NCBI RefSeq assembly: GCF_001548375.1
Contig: NZ_AP017295.1
Span: forward strand, 5,286,001-5,350,000
DNA: 64,000 nucleotides
Direction: 5' to 3'
Origin: Nostoc sp. NIES-3756
GTDB lineage: Bacteria; Cyanobacteriota; Cyanobacteriia; Cyanobacteriales; Nostocaceae
The notes beneath the pieces are model-generated. The model did no database searches. It was not told where the DNA came from and worked only from the letters and a program-made list of their open reading frames with translations. The first letter of the stretch is position 1. Every line of letters begins with the position of its first letter. Position numbers and translations under genes: made by a program. Positions 53,609 to 63,949 of the stretch are shown here, piece after piece.

Positions 53609-54898
53609 ATGATTCGCACCCAGCACTTAAAACTCAAACCTTTGCAGCAAAGACCCATCGCTGTAGATTTGTTTGCGGGTGCGGGTGGAATGACGCTGGG
53701 GTTTGAACAAGCTGGCTTTGATGTTTTAGCGGCGGTAGAGATTGATCCAATTCACTGTGCAGTTCACGAGTATAACTTTCCTTTCTGCTCCGTTTTGTGT
53801 AAGAGTGTAGAGAATACAACAGGAAAAGAAATCCGCGATCGCTCAAATATTGGTAACAGTGAAATTGATGTTGTAATTTGCGGTAGTCCCTGTCAAGGTT
53901 TTTCCTTGATGGGAAAACGGATTTTTGATGACCCTCGTAATTCCTTAGTATTTCATTTTCATCGGTTAGTACTAGAATTACAACCGAAATTTTTCGTCAT
54001 GGAAAATGTGCGGGGAATTACTATTGGCGAACATAAACAAATCCTTAAAGCATTGATTCACGAGTTTAAAATTAAAGGCTATCAAGTAGAAGAAGATTAT
54101 CAAATTCTCAATGCTGCTTATTATGGAGTACCGCAAGCGAGGGAAAGATTATTTCTCATTGGTGCTAGGGAAGATATGAAGTTACCAAAATATCCCCAAC
54201 CAATAACTAAGCCTGCAAATTACCATAAATTGAAAGCAAAACATTTGTCTCACCTTCCAGTTTGCCCTACTGTTTGGGAAGCAATTGGAGATTTACCAGA
54301 GGTGGAACAATACTCAGATTTATTAACAAAAGATTGGACAATGGCCGATTATGGCAAACCAAGTAATTACGCTGCAATACTCCGCAACATTAAAACTGTA
54401 GCAGATGACTATTCATATGATCGCCTATTTGATTCCCGCTTTCTTTCCTCCAGTCTGAGAACCAAACATTCACAATTAACCATCGAACGCTTCGCAGCTA
54501 CAGTTCCAGGTGAAAGAGAACCCATTAGCCGTTTTCATAAATTACATCCGGCTGGTGTATGCAATACTTTAAGAGCAGGAACAGATAAATATAAAGGTTC
54601 GTTTACCTCTCCCAGACCAATTCATCCATATACACCAAGATGTATTACAGTCAGAGAAGCAGCAAGATTGCATTCTTACCCAGACTGGTTTAGATTTCAC
54701 ATCACTAAATGGCATGGCTTCCGCCAAGTCGGTAACTCTGTACCTCCATTATTAGCCAAAGCTGTCGCAGCAGAAATTATCCGCAGACTGAATATATCAC
54801 CAACCAAACCCAATATTAGCTACGAATTGGGAACAGAAAAGCTACTACAACTCAACATCTCCCAAGCTGCACAAAAATATGAATGTGTTGACTGCTAA
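53609..54898 (+). CDS. C5 cytosine DNA methyltransferase, apparently orphan
   Basis: A 429-residue 5-methylcytosine enzyme. Motif I DLFAGAGGMTLGFEQAGF (20-37), motif IV GSPCQGFSLMG with catalytic Cys95, motif VI ENVRG, motif VIII QARERLFLIGA, and motif X QVGNSVPPLLAKAVA are all present, and the target-recognition region lies at about 215-340. No restriction enzyme gene is beside it, so it may be a solitary methylase. Orphan C5 methylases of Nostoc/Anabaena include one that acts on CGATCG, the core of the HIP1 site abundant here; whether this is that enzyme is not provable from sequence alone. Confidence 0.93.
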   Translation: MIRTQHLKLKPLQQRPIAVDLFAGAGGMTLGFEQAGFDVLAAVEIDPIHCAVHEYNFPFCSVLCKSVENTTGKEIRDRSNIGNSEIDVVICGSPCQGFSLMGKRIFDDPRNSLVFHFHRLVLELQPKFFVMENVRGITIGEHKQILKALIHEFKIKGYQVEEDYQILNAAYYGVPQARERLFLIGAREDMKLPKYPQPITKPANYHKLKAKHLSHLPVCPTVWEAIGDLPEVEQYSDLLTKDWTMADYGKPSNYAAILRNIKTVADDYSYDRLFDSRFLSSSLRTKHSQLTIERFAATVPGEREPISRFHKLHPAGVCNTLRAGTDKYKGSFTSPRPIHPYTPRCITVREAARLHSYPDWFRFHITKWHGFRQVGNSVPPLLAKAVAAEIIRRLNISPTKPNISYELGTEKLLQLNISQAAQKYECVDC

Positions 54899-54910
54899 CT
54901 AAACTTTTTA

Positions 54911-54942
54911 ATTACGAATTACTAATTACGAATTACGAATTA
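54911..54942. repeat. TACGAAT heptamers between convergent genes
   Basis: About four degenerate units (ATTACGA, ATTACTA, ATTACGA, ATTACGA) between the methyltransferase stop and the stop of the aldo/keto reductase, which directly abuts the array at 54943. Confidence 0.8.
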
Positions 54943-55950
54943 TTAAGTCCAACTCCGAAAAAATGTACCATCTTCCCAAATACTAGCAGTACGTTGGGCG
55001 ATCGCAGCTAATTCTTTCTCACCTAGAGGCTGAAAAGCACGGGCTACTTTTACATTATTTTCCAATTGCTCAACAGTTTCCGCCGCAATTACACAACAAT
55101 GAACACCGGGCTGAGACAAAGTATATCCCATTGCTTGTTCCATCCCTGTCAACCCATTTGGCTTAAACAACCTTCCATAAGCTGGGACTTTCATGGCAAT
55201 GACACCAACATTTTTAGCTTGCGCTACTGGTAAAACCACAGGAATGAAAGGACGCGGGTGGTATCTGTCGGCAGCATTAACTGGTATAAGTGTTGTATGG
55301 AAAGGATATCGGCGTAAACTTTCAACAATTACTTCTGGATCACGATGTCCAGTAATACCTGTAAATCTCACTAATTTTTGGGCAATGGCTTCTTCCAAAG
55401 CTTTAATTGCACCAGAGGGACTAAATAAAGTATCGAGTTCTTCGGCAAAAGAAACGTGATGTAATTGCCATAAATCAAGATAATCTGTATTGAGACGTTT
55501 TAGCGATCGCTCTAATTCTCTCCATGCACCATCTTTATCTCGTTGGTCAGTCTTACTCGCTAAGAATATCTTTGCACGATGGGGTGGTAAAACTTTGCCT
55601 AAATAATCTTCACTCGGCCCATAACTTGCAGCCGTATCAAAGTAGCAAATACCGAGTTCCAAAGCTTTGTGAATAATTGTTTCAGCATCAGCCTGTTTTC
55701 CTTCCCAAGATAAGGGAGTTTGTCCTGCGCCTCCCAACCCAAAAATAGGCACATTAACATCTGTGCGTCCTAAGATGCGTTCTGGCATCGTTACAGTTGG
55801 TGCAGTAGTATTACTAGCAGCATTACGTTGTAAAGCCGTCGTTACCATAATACCTCCAGTGACAGCAGCACTAGTCATGAGAAAGTTTCGCCGTGTCTGT
55901 TTTGCTGTCATATTTTGGGGCAAATCGCTATTCTGCTTGTATGGTAACAA
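54943..55950 (-). CDS. Tat-exported aldo/keto reductase
   Basis: A 335-residue aldo/keto reductase. A twin-arginine signal is clear: TRRNFLMTSAAVTGGIMV at 18-35, so the protein should be folded in the cytoplasm and exported to the periplasm or lumen. The barrel follows, with the catalytic Asp and Tyr in CYFDTAASYGPSEDYLG, Lys in FLASKTDQR and His in LWQLHHVSF. The likely start is either 55950 or the ATG at 55911 (MTAKQTRRNF). Substrate unknown. An exported NADPH-dependent enzyme is unusual in itself. Confidence 0.88.
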   Translation of the reverse strand: MLPYKQNSDLPQNMTAKQTRRNFLMTSAAVTGGIMVTTALQRNAASNTTAPTVTMPERILGRTDVNVPIFGLGGAGQTPLSWEGKQADAETIIHKALELGICYFDTAASYGPSEDYLGKVLPPHRAKIFLASKTDQRDKDGAWRELERSLKRLNTDYLDLWQLHHVSFAEELDTLFSPSGAIKALEEAIAQKLVRFTGITGHRDPEVIVESLRRYPFHTTLIPVNAADRYHPRPFIPVVLPVAQAKNVGVIAMKVPAYGRLFKPNGLTGMEQAMGYTLSQPGVHCCVIAAETVEQLENNVKVARAFQPLGEKELAAIAQRTASIWEDGTFFRSWT

Positions 55951-55985
55951 GAATGCGTTAATGTATCTTACTGTTAAGTATCGTT

Positions 55986-57128
55986 TTATTTAGAACGTTT
56001 CTTACTTTCTTGTGCGTAGCCTAAGCTTTTCTTGTACTCAGTAATTTGTTGCTGGGCTACTTCATAATTAGGACTAGAAGGTGGTACTGTTTTCATGAGT
56101 GCGATCGCAGCTTGCCATTGATTTATAGCTTTTTTCCATTCTTTGTAAGACTTTGCTGTTTTTGTTAAATTGCCTGCATTGAGTGCTTTATTCAGCCCTT
56201 TTTGAAAGATTCCCGTATCAGGTTTAATAGTTGGAGATAAATTCGGTGAAGATATATAAAGACTTAAATTGTTCTTCATTTCCGGAAATTTGGTATAAAA
56301 ATATATTCCTGATCCAACTATAAGCAATGAGTTTAATATTAACTTTCCTATCTTAAATCCTTGGTGTTTTGATTTATATTTTTGGTTAATTACTGCAACT
56401 TTAGGTTGTGGCTTACTTCTTTTTTTAATTGGCTTTGTTTCTACCTCATCCTGGACATCAAATTCAACCTCTGAGCTATAATTATTCTGCATGTTATCTT
56501 TAGTCTTAAATATTTTCTTTAATTGATAACTCAAAACTTTTCTAATTAAATGTTCAAATTGATAAAGATAACCAGCAGTGAAAAACCAAATAATAAACCA
56601 AGGTTTAATAAAAAAATCTCCGGTACTAATGCTGCCAAGAATTAACTTAATTGCACGTTCAGTAAAACGCCCAGTACATACATTTAATAATTCTGCATTT
56701 TCAGTAACTTTACAATCTAAGAAAGCTAATTCTGAGAAAATAGATATTATAATACTGAAAGATAAAATTAATACAAAAATAGTATATAAAGCTTCCCAAA
56801 AACTGATAAAACTAGGCATAAGCTTAGATAGATAACCTTTGGATTTACGCTTATGCCACATATACCAAACAAAATGGTAGATAAAAGCTAAAACCGTTGC
56901 TGGTAATATTAGTCCAACTAAAATAGAAAATAATAGTAGTAAAGGACTACTTTCCACAACAGATATAATTATGCCTGTTAAACCAAATACTATTAAGTGT
57001 GTACTTGGTAAAGCTATTGGCACTAAAATTAATGCCCTAAACCAAGAAGTGGGATATGGAAACCATGCAGGCCAAGAAAATTCTTTTAGGTTATGCTTGA
57101 CCTGTTCTAAAAAAATTGGCTTTTTCAT
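55986..57128 (-). CDS. Multi-helix membrane protein, conserved hypothetical
   Basis: A 380-residue protein with about five membrane segments in the first 200 residues (for example LILVPIALPSTHLIVFGLTG near 35-55, 65-90, 115-140 and 175-195), a basic cytoplasmic linker (PIKKRSKPQPK), another single helix near 285 and a C-terminal helical domain with KWKKAINQWQAAIALMKTVP. The latter resembles the helical tail found at the end of many cyanobacterial envelope proteins. I do not recognise a named family. It lies 35 bp after the Tat-type reductase start region on the same strand as that gene. Confidence 0.6.
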   Translation of the reverse strand: MKKPIFLEQVKHNLKEFSWPAWFPYPTSWFRALILVPIALPSTHLIVFGLTGIIISVVESSPLLLLFSILVGLILPATVLAFIYHFVWYMWHKRKSKGYLSKLMPSFISFWEALYTIFVLILSFSIIISIFSELAFLDCKVTENAELLNVCTGRFTERAIKLILGSISTGDFFIKPWFIIWFFTAGYLYQFEHLIRKVLSYQLKKIFKTKDNMQNNYSSEVEFDVQDEVETKPIKKRSKPQPKVAVINQKYKSKHQGFKIGKLILNSLLIVGSGIYFYTKFPEMKNNLSLYISSPNLSPTIKPDTGIFQKGLNKALNAGNLTKTAKSYKEWKKAINQWQAAIALMKTVPPSSPNYEVAQQQITEYKKSLGYAQESKKRSK

Positions 57129-57348
57129 AATCCTTACTAAAGCCTCAGAGAATTTTTCAGCCCTATAATTACTTATTAATATTAAATTAGCAATATTAAA
57201 TTATTAAAAAATGTATTTAAACATATAGATGATAAATTTTTATGTAGAGCAAAAGCATTTGACAACAATTTTGTAATATTATATCTAGTGAAAATGATTA
57301 TATACTTTTTGCTAGAGTTATCTTGATAAAAGTCTGAAATTACAGTTA

Positions 57349-57846
57349 CTAGCATTCTTTTGAAATTACAGATATACCATTACTTACACTGACTTTTTTA
57401 ATTAAATAATCTTTACAAGATGACAAAATATCATTTGTCATTCGTTCAGCAATATTTTCAAAATTATGAGTTGTTAAACCGCATTCATTATTACCATTTA
57501 AGATGATAGAAACAGTAAAAGTATGAGGTTCTTCTACCGCTTCTCTTATATCTAGCCTAAATTCGTCAGTCCAAGCTGGTAGTTCCTCACCTAGTTGCTG
57601 ACCGTATACTTTCACCCTCTCAATAGCTGTAGTACCTAAACTAGTAATTCCTTTCTGAACAAATTCAACTAAGGCTTGTTGATTAGGAACTTTGGCAGAC
57701 TCTAACATTACTTGCAAGCAAGCATCTTTCAAAATAACTTTTGCCGAGATACCCTTGGGTTTTAAGTGACGGTTCATCAAAAATGCGATCGCCTGAGTAT
57801 TTCCCTGTTTAGCAAGTTTTACCAGTTTTGCCTGTGTCATACGCAA
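57349..57846 (-). CDS. Conserved cyanobacterial hypothetical protein
   Basis: A 165-residue soluble protein. The first 90 residues (KLAKQGNTQAIAFLMNRHLKP, ILKDACLQVMLESAKVPNQQ, AIERVKVYGQQLGEELPAW) form a domain I recall as recurring in many cyanobacterial proteins, where it is often fused to membrane or kinase parts; no function is known. The remainder has two Cys near the C-terminus. The start may be the ATG at 57840 (MTQAKL). Confidence 0.65.
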   Translation of the reverse strand: MRMTQAKLVKLAKQGNTQAIAFLMNRHLKPKGISAKVILKDACLQVMLESAKVPNQQALVEFVQKGITSLGTTAIERVKVYGQQLGEELPAWTDEFRLDIREAVEEPHTFTVSIILNGNNECGLTTHNFENIAERMTNDILSSCKDYLIKKVSVSNGISVISKEC

Positions 57847-57998
57847 TCAAGCCCAAAATTAGGCAATAAATCCTCTATGCTTAGGATTCCCCTTTGACTG
57901 GCACAAACAACATTAGTTGAAAAATTTAAAAATCTTTTCTATATCTAAGTAAATTTATTGAAATTGCTAAAATTAGTATTTATACGCAATCTTTAAGT

Positions 57999-58664
57999 AT
58001 GAAGATTTATCAACCTCATCCTTGGCCTTTGACAGTAGAGGAAGCCATAGTCATTCAAGAAGAATTACGGGGTCAGGTAATCACAGAAGATCAATTTAAA
58101 CAACCTGTAGAGTACGTAGCTGGTGTTGATATGGGTTTTGAAGCCGACGGTACAATTAGCCGTGCAGCAGTTGCAGTGCTAAGTTTTCCCGATTTGCAAG
58201 TTATCGAAACCAACCTAGCATACCGCCCCACATCATTCCCTTACATTCCTGGTTTTCTGTCATTCCGAGAAATACCAGCCGTACTCGATGCCTTAGAAAA
58301 AATTAAACCCACACCAGATATTATTTTGTGCGACGGTCAAGGAATAGCTCACCCCAGAAGATTAGGTATAGCCAGCCACTTAGGCGTACTGCTCAATATA
58401 CCAACAATTGGTGTAGCTAAATCCTTACTAATTGGTAAACATGAAGAACTACCAGATACTAGAGGTAGTTGGCAACCATTAATCCATAAAGGCGAAACCA
58501 TTGGTGCTGTGTTACGAACTCGTATAGGAGTAAAGCCTGTATATGTGTCTCCAGGCCATAAAGTCAGTTTATCAACCGCTATTGACTACGTATTGCGTTG
58601 CACACCAAAGTATCGCTTACCAGAAACCACGCGCGTAGCCGATAAACTTGCATCCAATCGATAA
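57999..58664 (+). CDS. nfi: Endonuclease V
   Basis: A 221-residue deoxyinosine-specific repair nuclease. Family marks: YVAGVDMGFEADGTISRAAVAVL with the catalytic Asp, YIPGFLSFREIPAVL, DIILCDGQGIAHPRRLGIASHLGVLLNIPTIGVAKS in order, and VYVSPGHKVSLSTAI near the end. All acidic metal ligands appear to be present. Normal length for the family. Single gene. Confidence 0.95.
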   Translation: MKIYQPHPWPLTVEEAIVIQEELRGQVITEDQFKQPVEYVAGVDMGFEADGTISRAAVAVLSFPDLQVIETNLAYRPTSFPYIPGFLSFREIPAVLDALEKIKPTPDIILCDGQGIAHPRRLGIASHLGVLLNIPTIGVAKSLLIGKHEELPDTRGSWQPLIHKGETIGAVLRTRIGVKPVYVSPGHKVSLSTAIDYVLRCTPKYRLPETTRVADKLASNR

Positions 58665-58722
58665 AATAATAGTACACTTGACACCCTTATAAGTAGGTAG
58701 ACACAATTATTCGGAAGACGCA

Positions 58723-58780
58723 TTTCGACTAGGCTAAATGCTCGCTAAGCTTATTCCCTGAGGGTTGAGCGCAGTCGAAA
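58723..58780. repeat. Dispersed TTTCGACT/AGTCGAAA inverted repeat
   Basis: Arms TTTCGACT (58723-58730) and AGTCGAAA (58773-58780) frame GAGGGTTGAGCGC. The motif GTTGAGCGCAGTCGAAA is a common scattered repeat in Nostocales. It lies in the 317-bp spacer 58665-58981, which otherwise holds only the promoter of the FHA gene. Confidence 0.6.
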
Positions 58781-58981
58781 CCCGGCGATCTCAAGTTAGG
58801 TTTAATTTAGTCCTTCTACTTATATTATTAATGACTAATAAAAACCACACGGCACTTGTACTAACCTACTAAAAATTTGTTGAAGTTTTTTCTCAACACT
58901 TGCCTGATACTCCTTACTCATGTTAGGAATCGCACAGAAGGAAGTTGAAGTAACCAAATAAGAGTTACCTAAATTAAAACA

Positions 58982-59569
58982 ATGAACGCACTAACTCTAC
59001 AGTGGCAAGATTCTGGACAGAATAAAACTCAGCAAATTTACGAACAACAGCCCAGTAAAAATCCTGGTACTGTCCGCATTGGTCGAGATCCTCTCCGGTG
59101 CGACATTGTTTTAACCAATCCGACTGTATCAGGTCTACACGTAGAAATATTTTTTAATCCTCAACAGCAAAGTTTTCATATCAGAAATTTGCGATCGCAA
59201 AACCCCCCCCTCATAGATGGACAGCAACTTATCCAAGGAGAAAAACCTTTAAATCAAGGCAGTGTTATCCAATTAGGGCAAGCTAAACTCCAAGTCACTA
59301 CTGTCACGATCAACACTATTCCCGCCACAATTCTAGCCCCACCACAACCACAGATAGCTAGACCTCAATCGGTTACACCCCCTCTACGCCAACAACCAAC
59401 ACCACCACCGATACATCATCATCATCCAATTACACCACCACAAGGAATATATGGTTTAGAGTGTCCCAAATGCCATCGCGTATCCTCCCTAGAAAATCTG
59501 CAAGTAGGTTGCCCTTGGTGTGGCACATCTCTAGCAGCAGCAGTCAGCGTACTCGTAGCACCAAATTGA
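58982..59569 (+). CDS. FHA domain protein with C-terminal zinc ribbon
   Basis: A 195-residue protein. An FHA phosphothreonine-reading domain occupies about 28-110: RIGRD at 33-37, Ser50 and His53 in TVSGLHVEIF, and IRNL-type loop. A Pro/Gln-rich linker with a run of His (HHHHP) follows, then a zinc ribbon with Cys161, 164, 177 and 180 (CPKCHRV ... CPWCGTS). It lies 34 bp before a second FHA gene on the same strand. It probably reads Ser/Thr kinase phosphorylation; partner unknown. Confidence 0.85.
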   Translation: MNALTLQWQDSGQNKTQQIYEQQPSKNPGTVRIGRDPLRCDIVLTNPTVSGLHVEIFFNPQQQSFHIRNLRSQNPPLIDGQQLIQGEKPLNQGSVIQLGQAKLQVTTVTINTIPATILAPPQPQIARPQSVTPPLRQQPTPPPIHHHHPITPPQGIYGLECPKCHRVSSLENLQVGCPWCGTSLAAAVSVLVAPN

Positions 59570-59603
59570 ATAACTGTTGGCTAATGATATGGACTAATGA
59601 CCA

Positions 59604-61562
59604 ATGACTAACCTAGAAATACAATTAAGTTGGGAAGATCCAACAACAGGAGAACGACGAGAACCAAAGTTGAATCTGCCTATAGCCTTTGGTCGAGAAT
59701 TTGCGCGTTTACCTGCGGAACTAGAAGGACAACGTGTTTCTCGATTGTTACTTAATAGTAATGAAGTTTCTCGTTACCACGCCCTGATTGTATGGGAAAA
59801 CAACCAACTGATAGTAATTGATCAAGGTAGCGTTAACGGTCTATTCATCAATGGTCAACAACAAAAGCGTGGTGTTCTCGTTCATGGAGATACATTACAA
59901 ATAGGGCCATACATAATGATGGTGGCTTTGATTTTTAATGCCACTACACCAGTCACAAATCCGCCTTCTTTAATTCAATTTAATCCCCATACCAATCTTC
60001 CTGACCCCAACCTACCTCCAGCACCACCTATTACCCCCTTGGGAAGTAATTTTCCCCCGCCAGCATTTCAAGTAGAACAGGTTTCTGTACAAGCACTTCA
60101 TGCTACAAGGCTACCTGTGGATGAATGTGATTATTTAGCTATTGGAGGAGGATTAGGTAGCTTTATATGGACAGATTTATTGCGAATTAGCGGTGTTCGT
60201 GCTGAGAAAATAATATCTTTAGGACTAGAAGCAGAACCTTATGCGCGTTACAAACGCCTTTGCCTAAACTCTCAAATACCTTTACATGAAAGATTACGCT
60301 CAAACTCTGACTCTTGCCCTGATAATATCTGGGGTTGGCCGAGTTATGCTTGGCGCGAAGCTTGGCGGGATTTCACAAAAGGCAAACTAAACACGGCATT
60401 ACAATATTTATGGCAGGTATTCGCTGAACCAACCTTTGCCGAAACTTATACTCCCCGTGCAGCCAACGTTTTCGATTCCATTGACCGAGAAGCCAAACGT
60501 ATCGGCTGGGAGCAAATTTATCGCTATGGGCGAGTTAGAGCAATTCGGAAAACAGATGATGGTAGATACTGTGTAGCCTATTCTCGCGGACAAGGCAATC
60601 ATGCTTTTGTTGTCAGTCGTTATCTACATTTAGCTACAGGCTATCCAGCAATTCAGTTTCTCCCAGACTTACAAGCTTATAGAGAAAAATATCAAGACTT
60701 TAAATCTGTCGTGAATGCTTACGAAGCACACGATCATGTATATGAACAATTAGAACGCCAAGGCGGTACAGTTTTGATTCGCGGACGGGGAATTGTAGCT
60801 TCACGTATAGTCCAGCGAATTTATGAAGCAAGGCGAAGAAATTCTAACATTACAGTTTTACATTTGATGCGATCGCCTAAACCTCAAGGCAACAAATTTG
60901 AAAAAGCCACACGTATAGTCAAAAACCATTACGAATTTCAACCATTTAACTGGCCCAAAGCCTGTTGGAGTGGTGAACTCCGCGTCATGTTAGAACAAGC
61001 TACCCCAGAAGAACGCAAGCGCTTATTAACAGACTGGGGTGGTACAACCACTGCTGACCGCCAGGACTGGCAACGTATTACAGAAGAAGGATTAAGAGAA
61101 GGCTGGTATCAAATCACCTTTGGCGAAGTTTTGGGAGTGGAGAGAGATCCACAAAATCGCACCATCACCCAAATACAAGAAAAAGGCTTCGGACAAATGA
61201 AACTCACAGCCGATTTCATTGTTGATGCCACTGGGTTAGATGCCAAAGTGCAAGCCAGCCCTTTATTAGAAGACTTGGTTAAACAATACAACTTACCCTT
61301 AAACTACCTGGGTCGCTTAACCGTCGCCAATAACTTTGAAATCCTAGAAATGCGCAATGGTAAAGGACAAATGTATGTAGCCGGGGCTATTACTCTTGGT
61401 GGGCCATACGCAGCCGTTGATAGCTTTTTAGGTTTACAGTACGCGTCCCTAGCGGCAGTTGATGGACTTGCCTCAGCCCATGCACTTGGTGTCAAGCGAT
61501 TAAATGCTATTAGTTCCTTTGGCCAATGGTTAAAGTGGGTACTCAACCAGTCACCATCATGA
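59604..61562 (+). CDS. FHA domain fused to FAD/NAD(P)-type oxidoreductase
   Basis: A 652-residue protein with an unusual order. An FHA domain lies at about 22-110: AFGREFARLP, NEVSRYHALIVW and GSVNGLFING. A Pro-rich linker (115-160) leads to a flavoprotein domain starting CDYLAIGGGLGSFIWTD (G181-G187, dinucleotide-binding fold) and continuing with GGTVLIRGRGIVASRIVQRIYEARRR (seen as VLIRGRGIVASRIV), a second nucleotide fold, and DFIVDATGLDAK. This arrangement resembles NAD(P)-binding/L-lysine-N6-monooxygenase-like flavoproteins. The start ATG lies within a heptamer repeat (AATGACTAA). Substrate unknown; phospho-controlled redox activity is inference. Confidence 0.85.
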   Translation: MTNLEIQLSWEDPTTGERREPKLNLPIAFGREFARLPAELEGQRVSRLLLNSNEVSRYHALIVWENNQLIVIDQGSVNGLFINGQQQKRGVLVHGDTLQIGPYIMMVALIFNATTPVTNPPSLIQFNPHTNLPDPNLPPAPPITPLGSNFPPPAFQVEQVSVQALHATRLPVDECDYLAIGGGLGSFIWTDLLRISGVRAEKIISLGLEAEPYARYKRLCLNSQIPLHERLRSNSDSCPDNIWGWPSYAWREAWRDFTKGKLNTALQYLWQVFAEPTFAETYTPRAANVFDSIDREAKRIGWEQIYRYGRVRAIRKTDDGRYCVAYSRGQGNHAFVVSRYLHLATGYPAIQFLPDLQAYREKYQDFKSVVNAYEAHDHVYEQLERQGGTVLIRGRGIVASRIVQRIYEARRRNSNITVLHLMRSPKPQGNKFEKATRIVKNHYEFQPFNWPKACWSGELRVMLEQATPEERKRLLTDWGGTTTADRQDWQRITEEGLREGWYQITFGEVLGVERDPQNRTITQIQEKGFGQMKLTADFIVDATGLDAKVQASPLLEDLVKQYNLPLNYLGRLTVANNFEILEMRNGKGQMYVAGAITLGGPYAAVDSFLGLQYASLAAVDGLASAHALGVKRLNAISSFGQWLKWVLNQSPS

Positions 61563-61686
61563 TCACAAAAAAATGTGTTCTCGAGCAGTCTATACCAATA
61601 GACTCTACTCCATAGTCTTTAAACCCTTGCTGTAGAACCATTTGAAGAGAAGAAAAAATAATTTCCCAAAATTTTTGCCAAAACAG

Positions 61687-61715
61687 TTGACACACTCTTG
61701 CTGGTTAGATATATT
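61687..61715 (+). promoter_or_regulatory. rRNA operon promoter
   Basis: Consensus TTGACA (61687-61692) and TATATT (61710-61715) are separated by exactly 17 bp, about 170 bp upstream of the 16S gene. Transcription should start near 61722. Confidence 0.85.
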
Positions 61716-61766
61716 GGATAAGTGCCTGAGAGGCGGACGCGGAAAAGCGACGCTTCCAAGGGAACC

Positions 61767-61778
61767 GAACCTTGAAAA
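61767..61778 (+). promoter_or_regulatory. Leader boxA antitermination element
   Basis: GAACCTTGAAAA in the 16S leader matches the boxA of the 16S-23S spacer at 63804, so both parts of the operon carry the antitermination signal. Confidence 0.7.
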
Positions 61779-61882
61779 TATTATAGTTTGAAAGCTAGTA
61801 TACAACAATAGCCTGCGTCAAGAAAATAAGAAACACCGGGCTGAGGTGTAAAACCAGCCGATGAGCTAAAAACAAATTCTAC

Positions 61883-63371
<1,489 letters not shown>

Positions 63372-63489
63372 AGGGAGACCTACCCAACTCAATTACCGAA
63401 AGCAAACAGTAAATAGGTAACGAGATGGTCTACTCTAGGTCGGTCGTAGATATTGTTGAAGCTTTCAAACTATGATTTGGTTCGATTAT

Positions 63490-63563
<74 letters not shown>

Positions 63564-63576
63564 CCTGAAAGTAATG

Positions 63577-63639
63577 AGTAATTGCTAATTCGTAATTCGT
63601 AATTAACTACGAATTAAGAATTAAGAATTACGAATTATA
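63577..63639. repeat. Heptamer repeats between the spacer tRNAs
   Basis: Degenerate TTCGTAA and AATTACG units in both orientations between tRNA-Ile and tRNA-Ala. A second, shorter array lies at 63910-63945 before 23S. Confidence 0.8.
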
Positions 63640-63643
63640 ATCT

Positions 63644-63716
63644 GGGGGTTTAGCTCAGTTGGTAGAGCGCCTGCTTTGCAAGCAGGATGTCAGCGGTTCG
63701 AGTCCGCTAACCTCCA
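63644..63716 (+). tRNA. tRNA-Ala (TGC anticodon) in the rRNA spacer
   Basis: A 73-nt cloverleaf: acceptor GGGGGTT/AACCTCC with discriminator A, D arm AGCTCAGTTGGTAGAGCG, anticodon loop with TTTGCAA (anticodon TGC) and T arm GGTTCGAGTCC. CCA is not encoded. Confidence 0.97.
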
Positions 63717-63753
63717 CCTGTAGCGTCAAGCTAGCAAAAATTATAGGAAAAGT

Positions 63754-63788
63754 CAGCAACTAATAGAGTGATACTTGTTAGACTGCTG
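63754..63788 (+). promoter_or_regulatory. boxB-type hairpin of the rRNA spacer
   Basis: Arms CAGCA and TGCTG close a stem of about 35 bases typical of the boxB helix in cyanobacterial 16S-23S spacers. Confidence 0.65.
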
Positions 63789-63803
63789 GGTGAGACCTAG
63801 CCA

Positions 63804-63823
63804 GAACCTTGAAAACTGCATAG
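63804..63823 (+). promoter_or_regulatory. Spacer boxA antitermination element
   Basis: GAACCTTGAAAACTGCATAG is the standard cyanobacterial boxA, placed between boxB and 23S. Confidence 0.85.
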
Positions 63824-63949
63824 AAACGCGATTTATAAGCAGGCAGACACAGACATCCAATGGATAGAATGTGAATGCAGGTGAAACACCAATGAAAGCA
63901 GATAGTTAGTAATTACGAATCATGAATTACGAATTACGAATTATCAAGT

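Noticed and set aside
53390..53626. Minus-strand frame of 78 codons in the spacer before the methyltransferase
   Set aside because: AT-rich chance frame, Lys/Leu/Tyr-rich without a ribosome site, and overlaps the methyltransferase start.
52786..54898. Restriction-modification pair (Uma2 nuclease plus C5 methylase)
   Set aside because: The two genes are divergent, Uma2 proteins are widespread without methylases, and nothing links their specificities.
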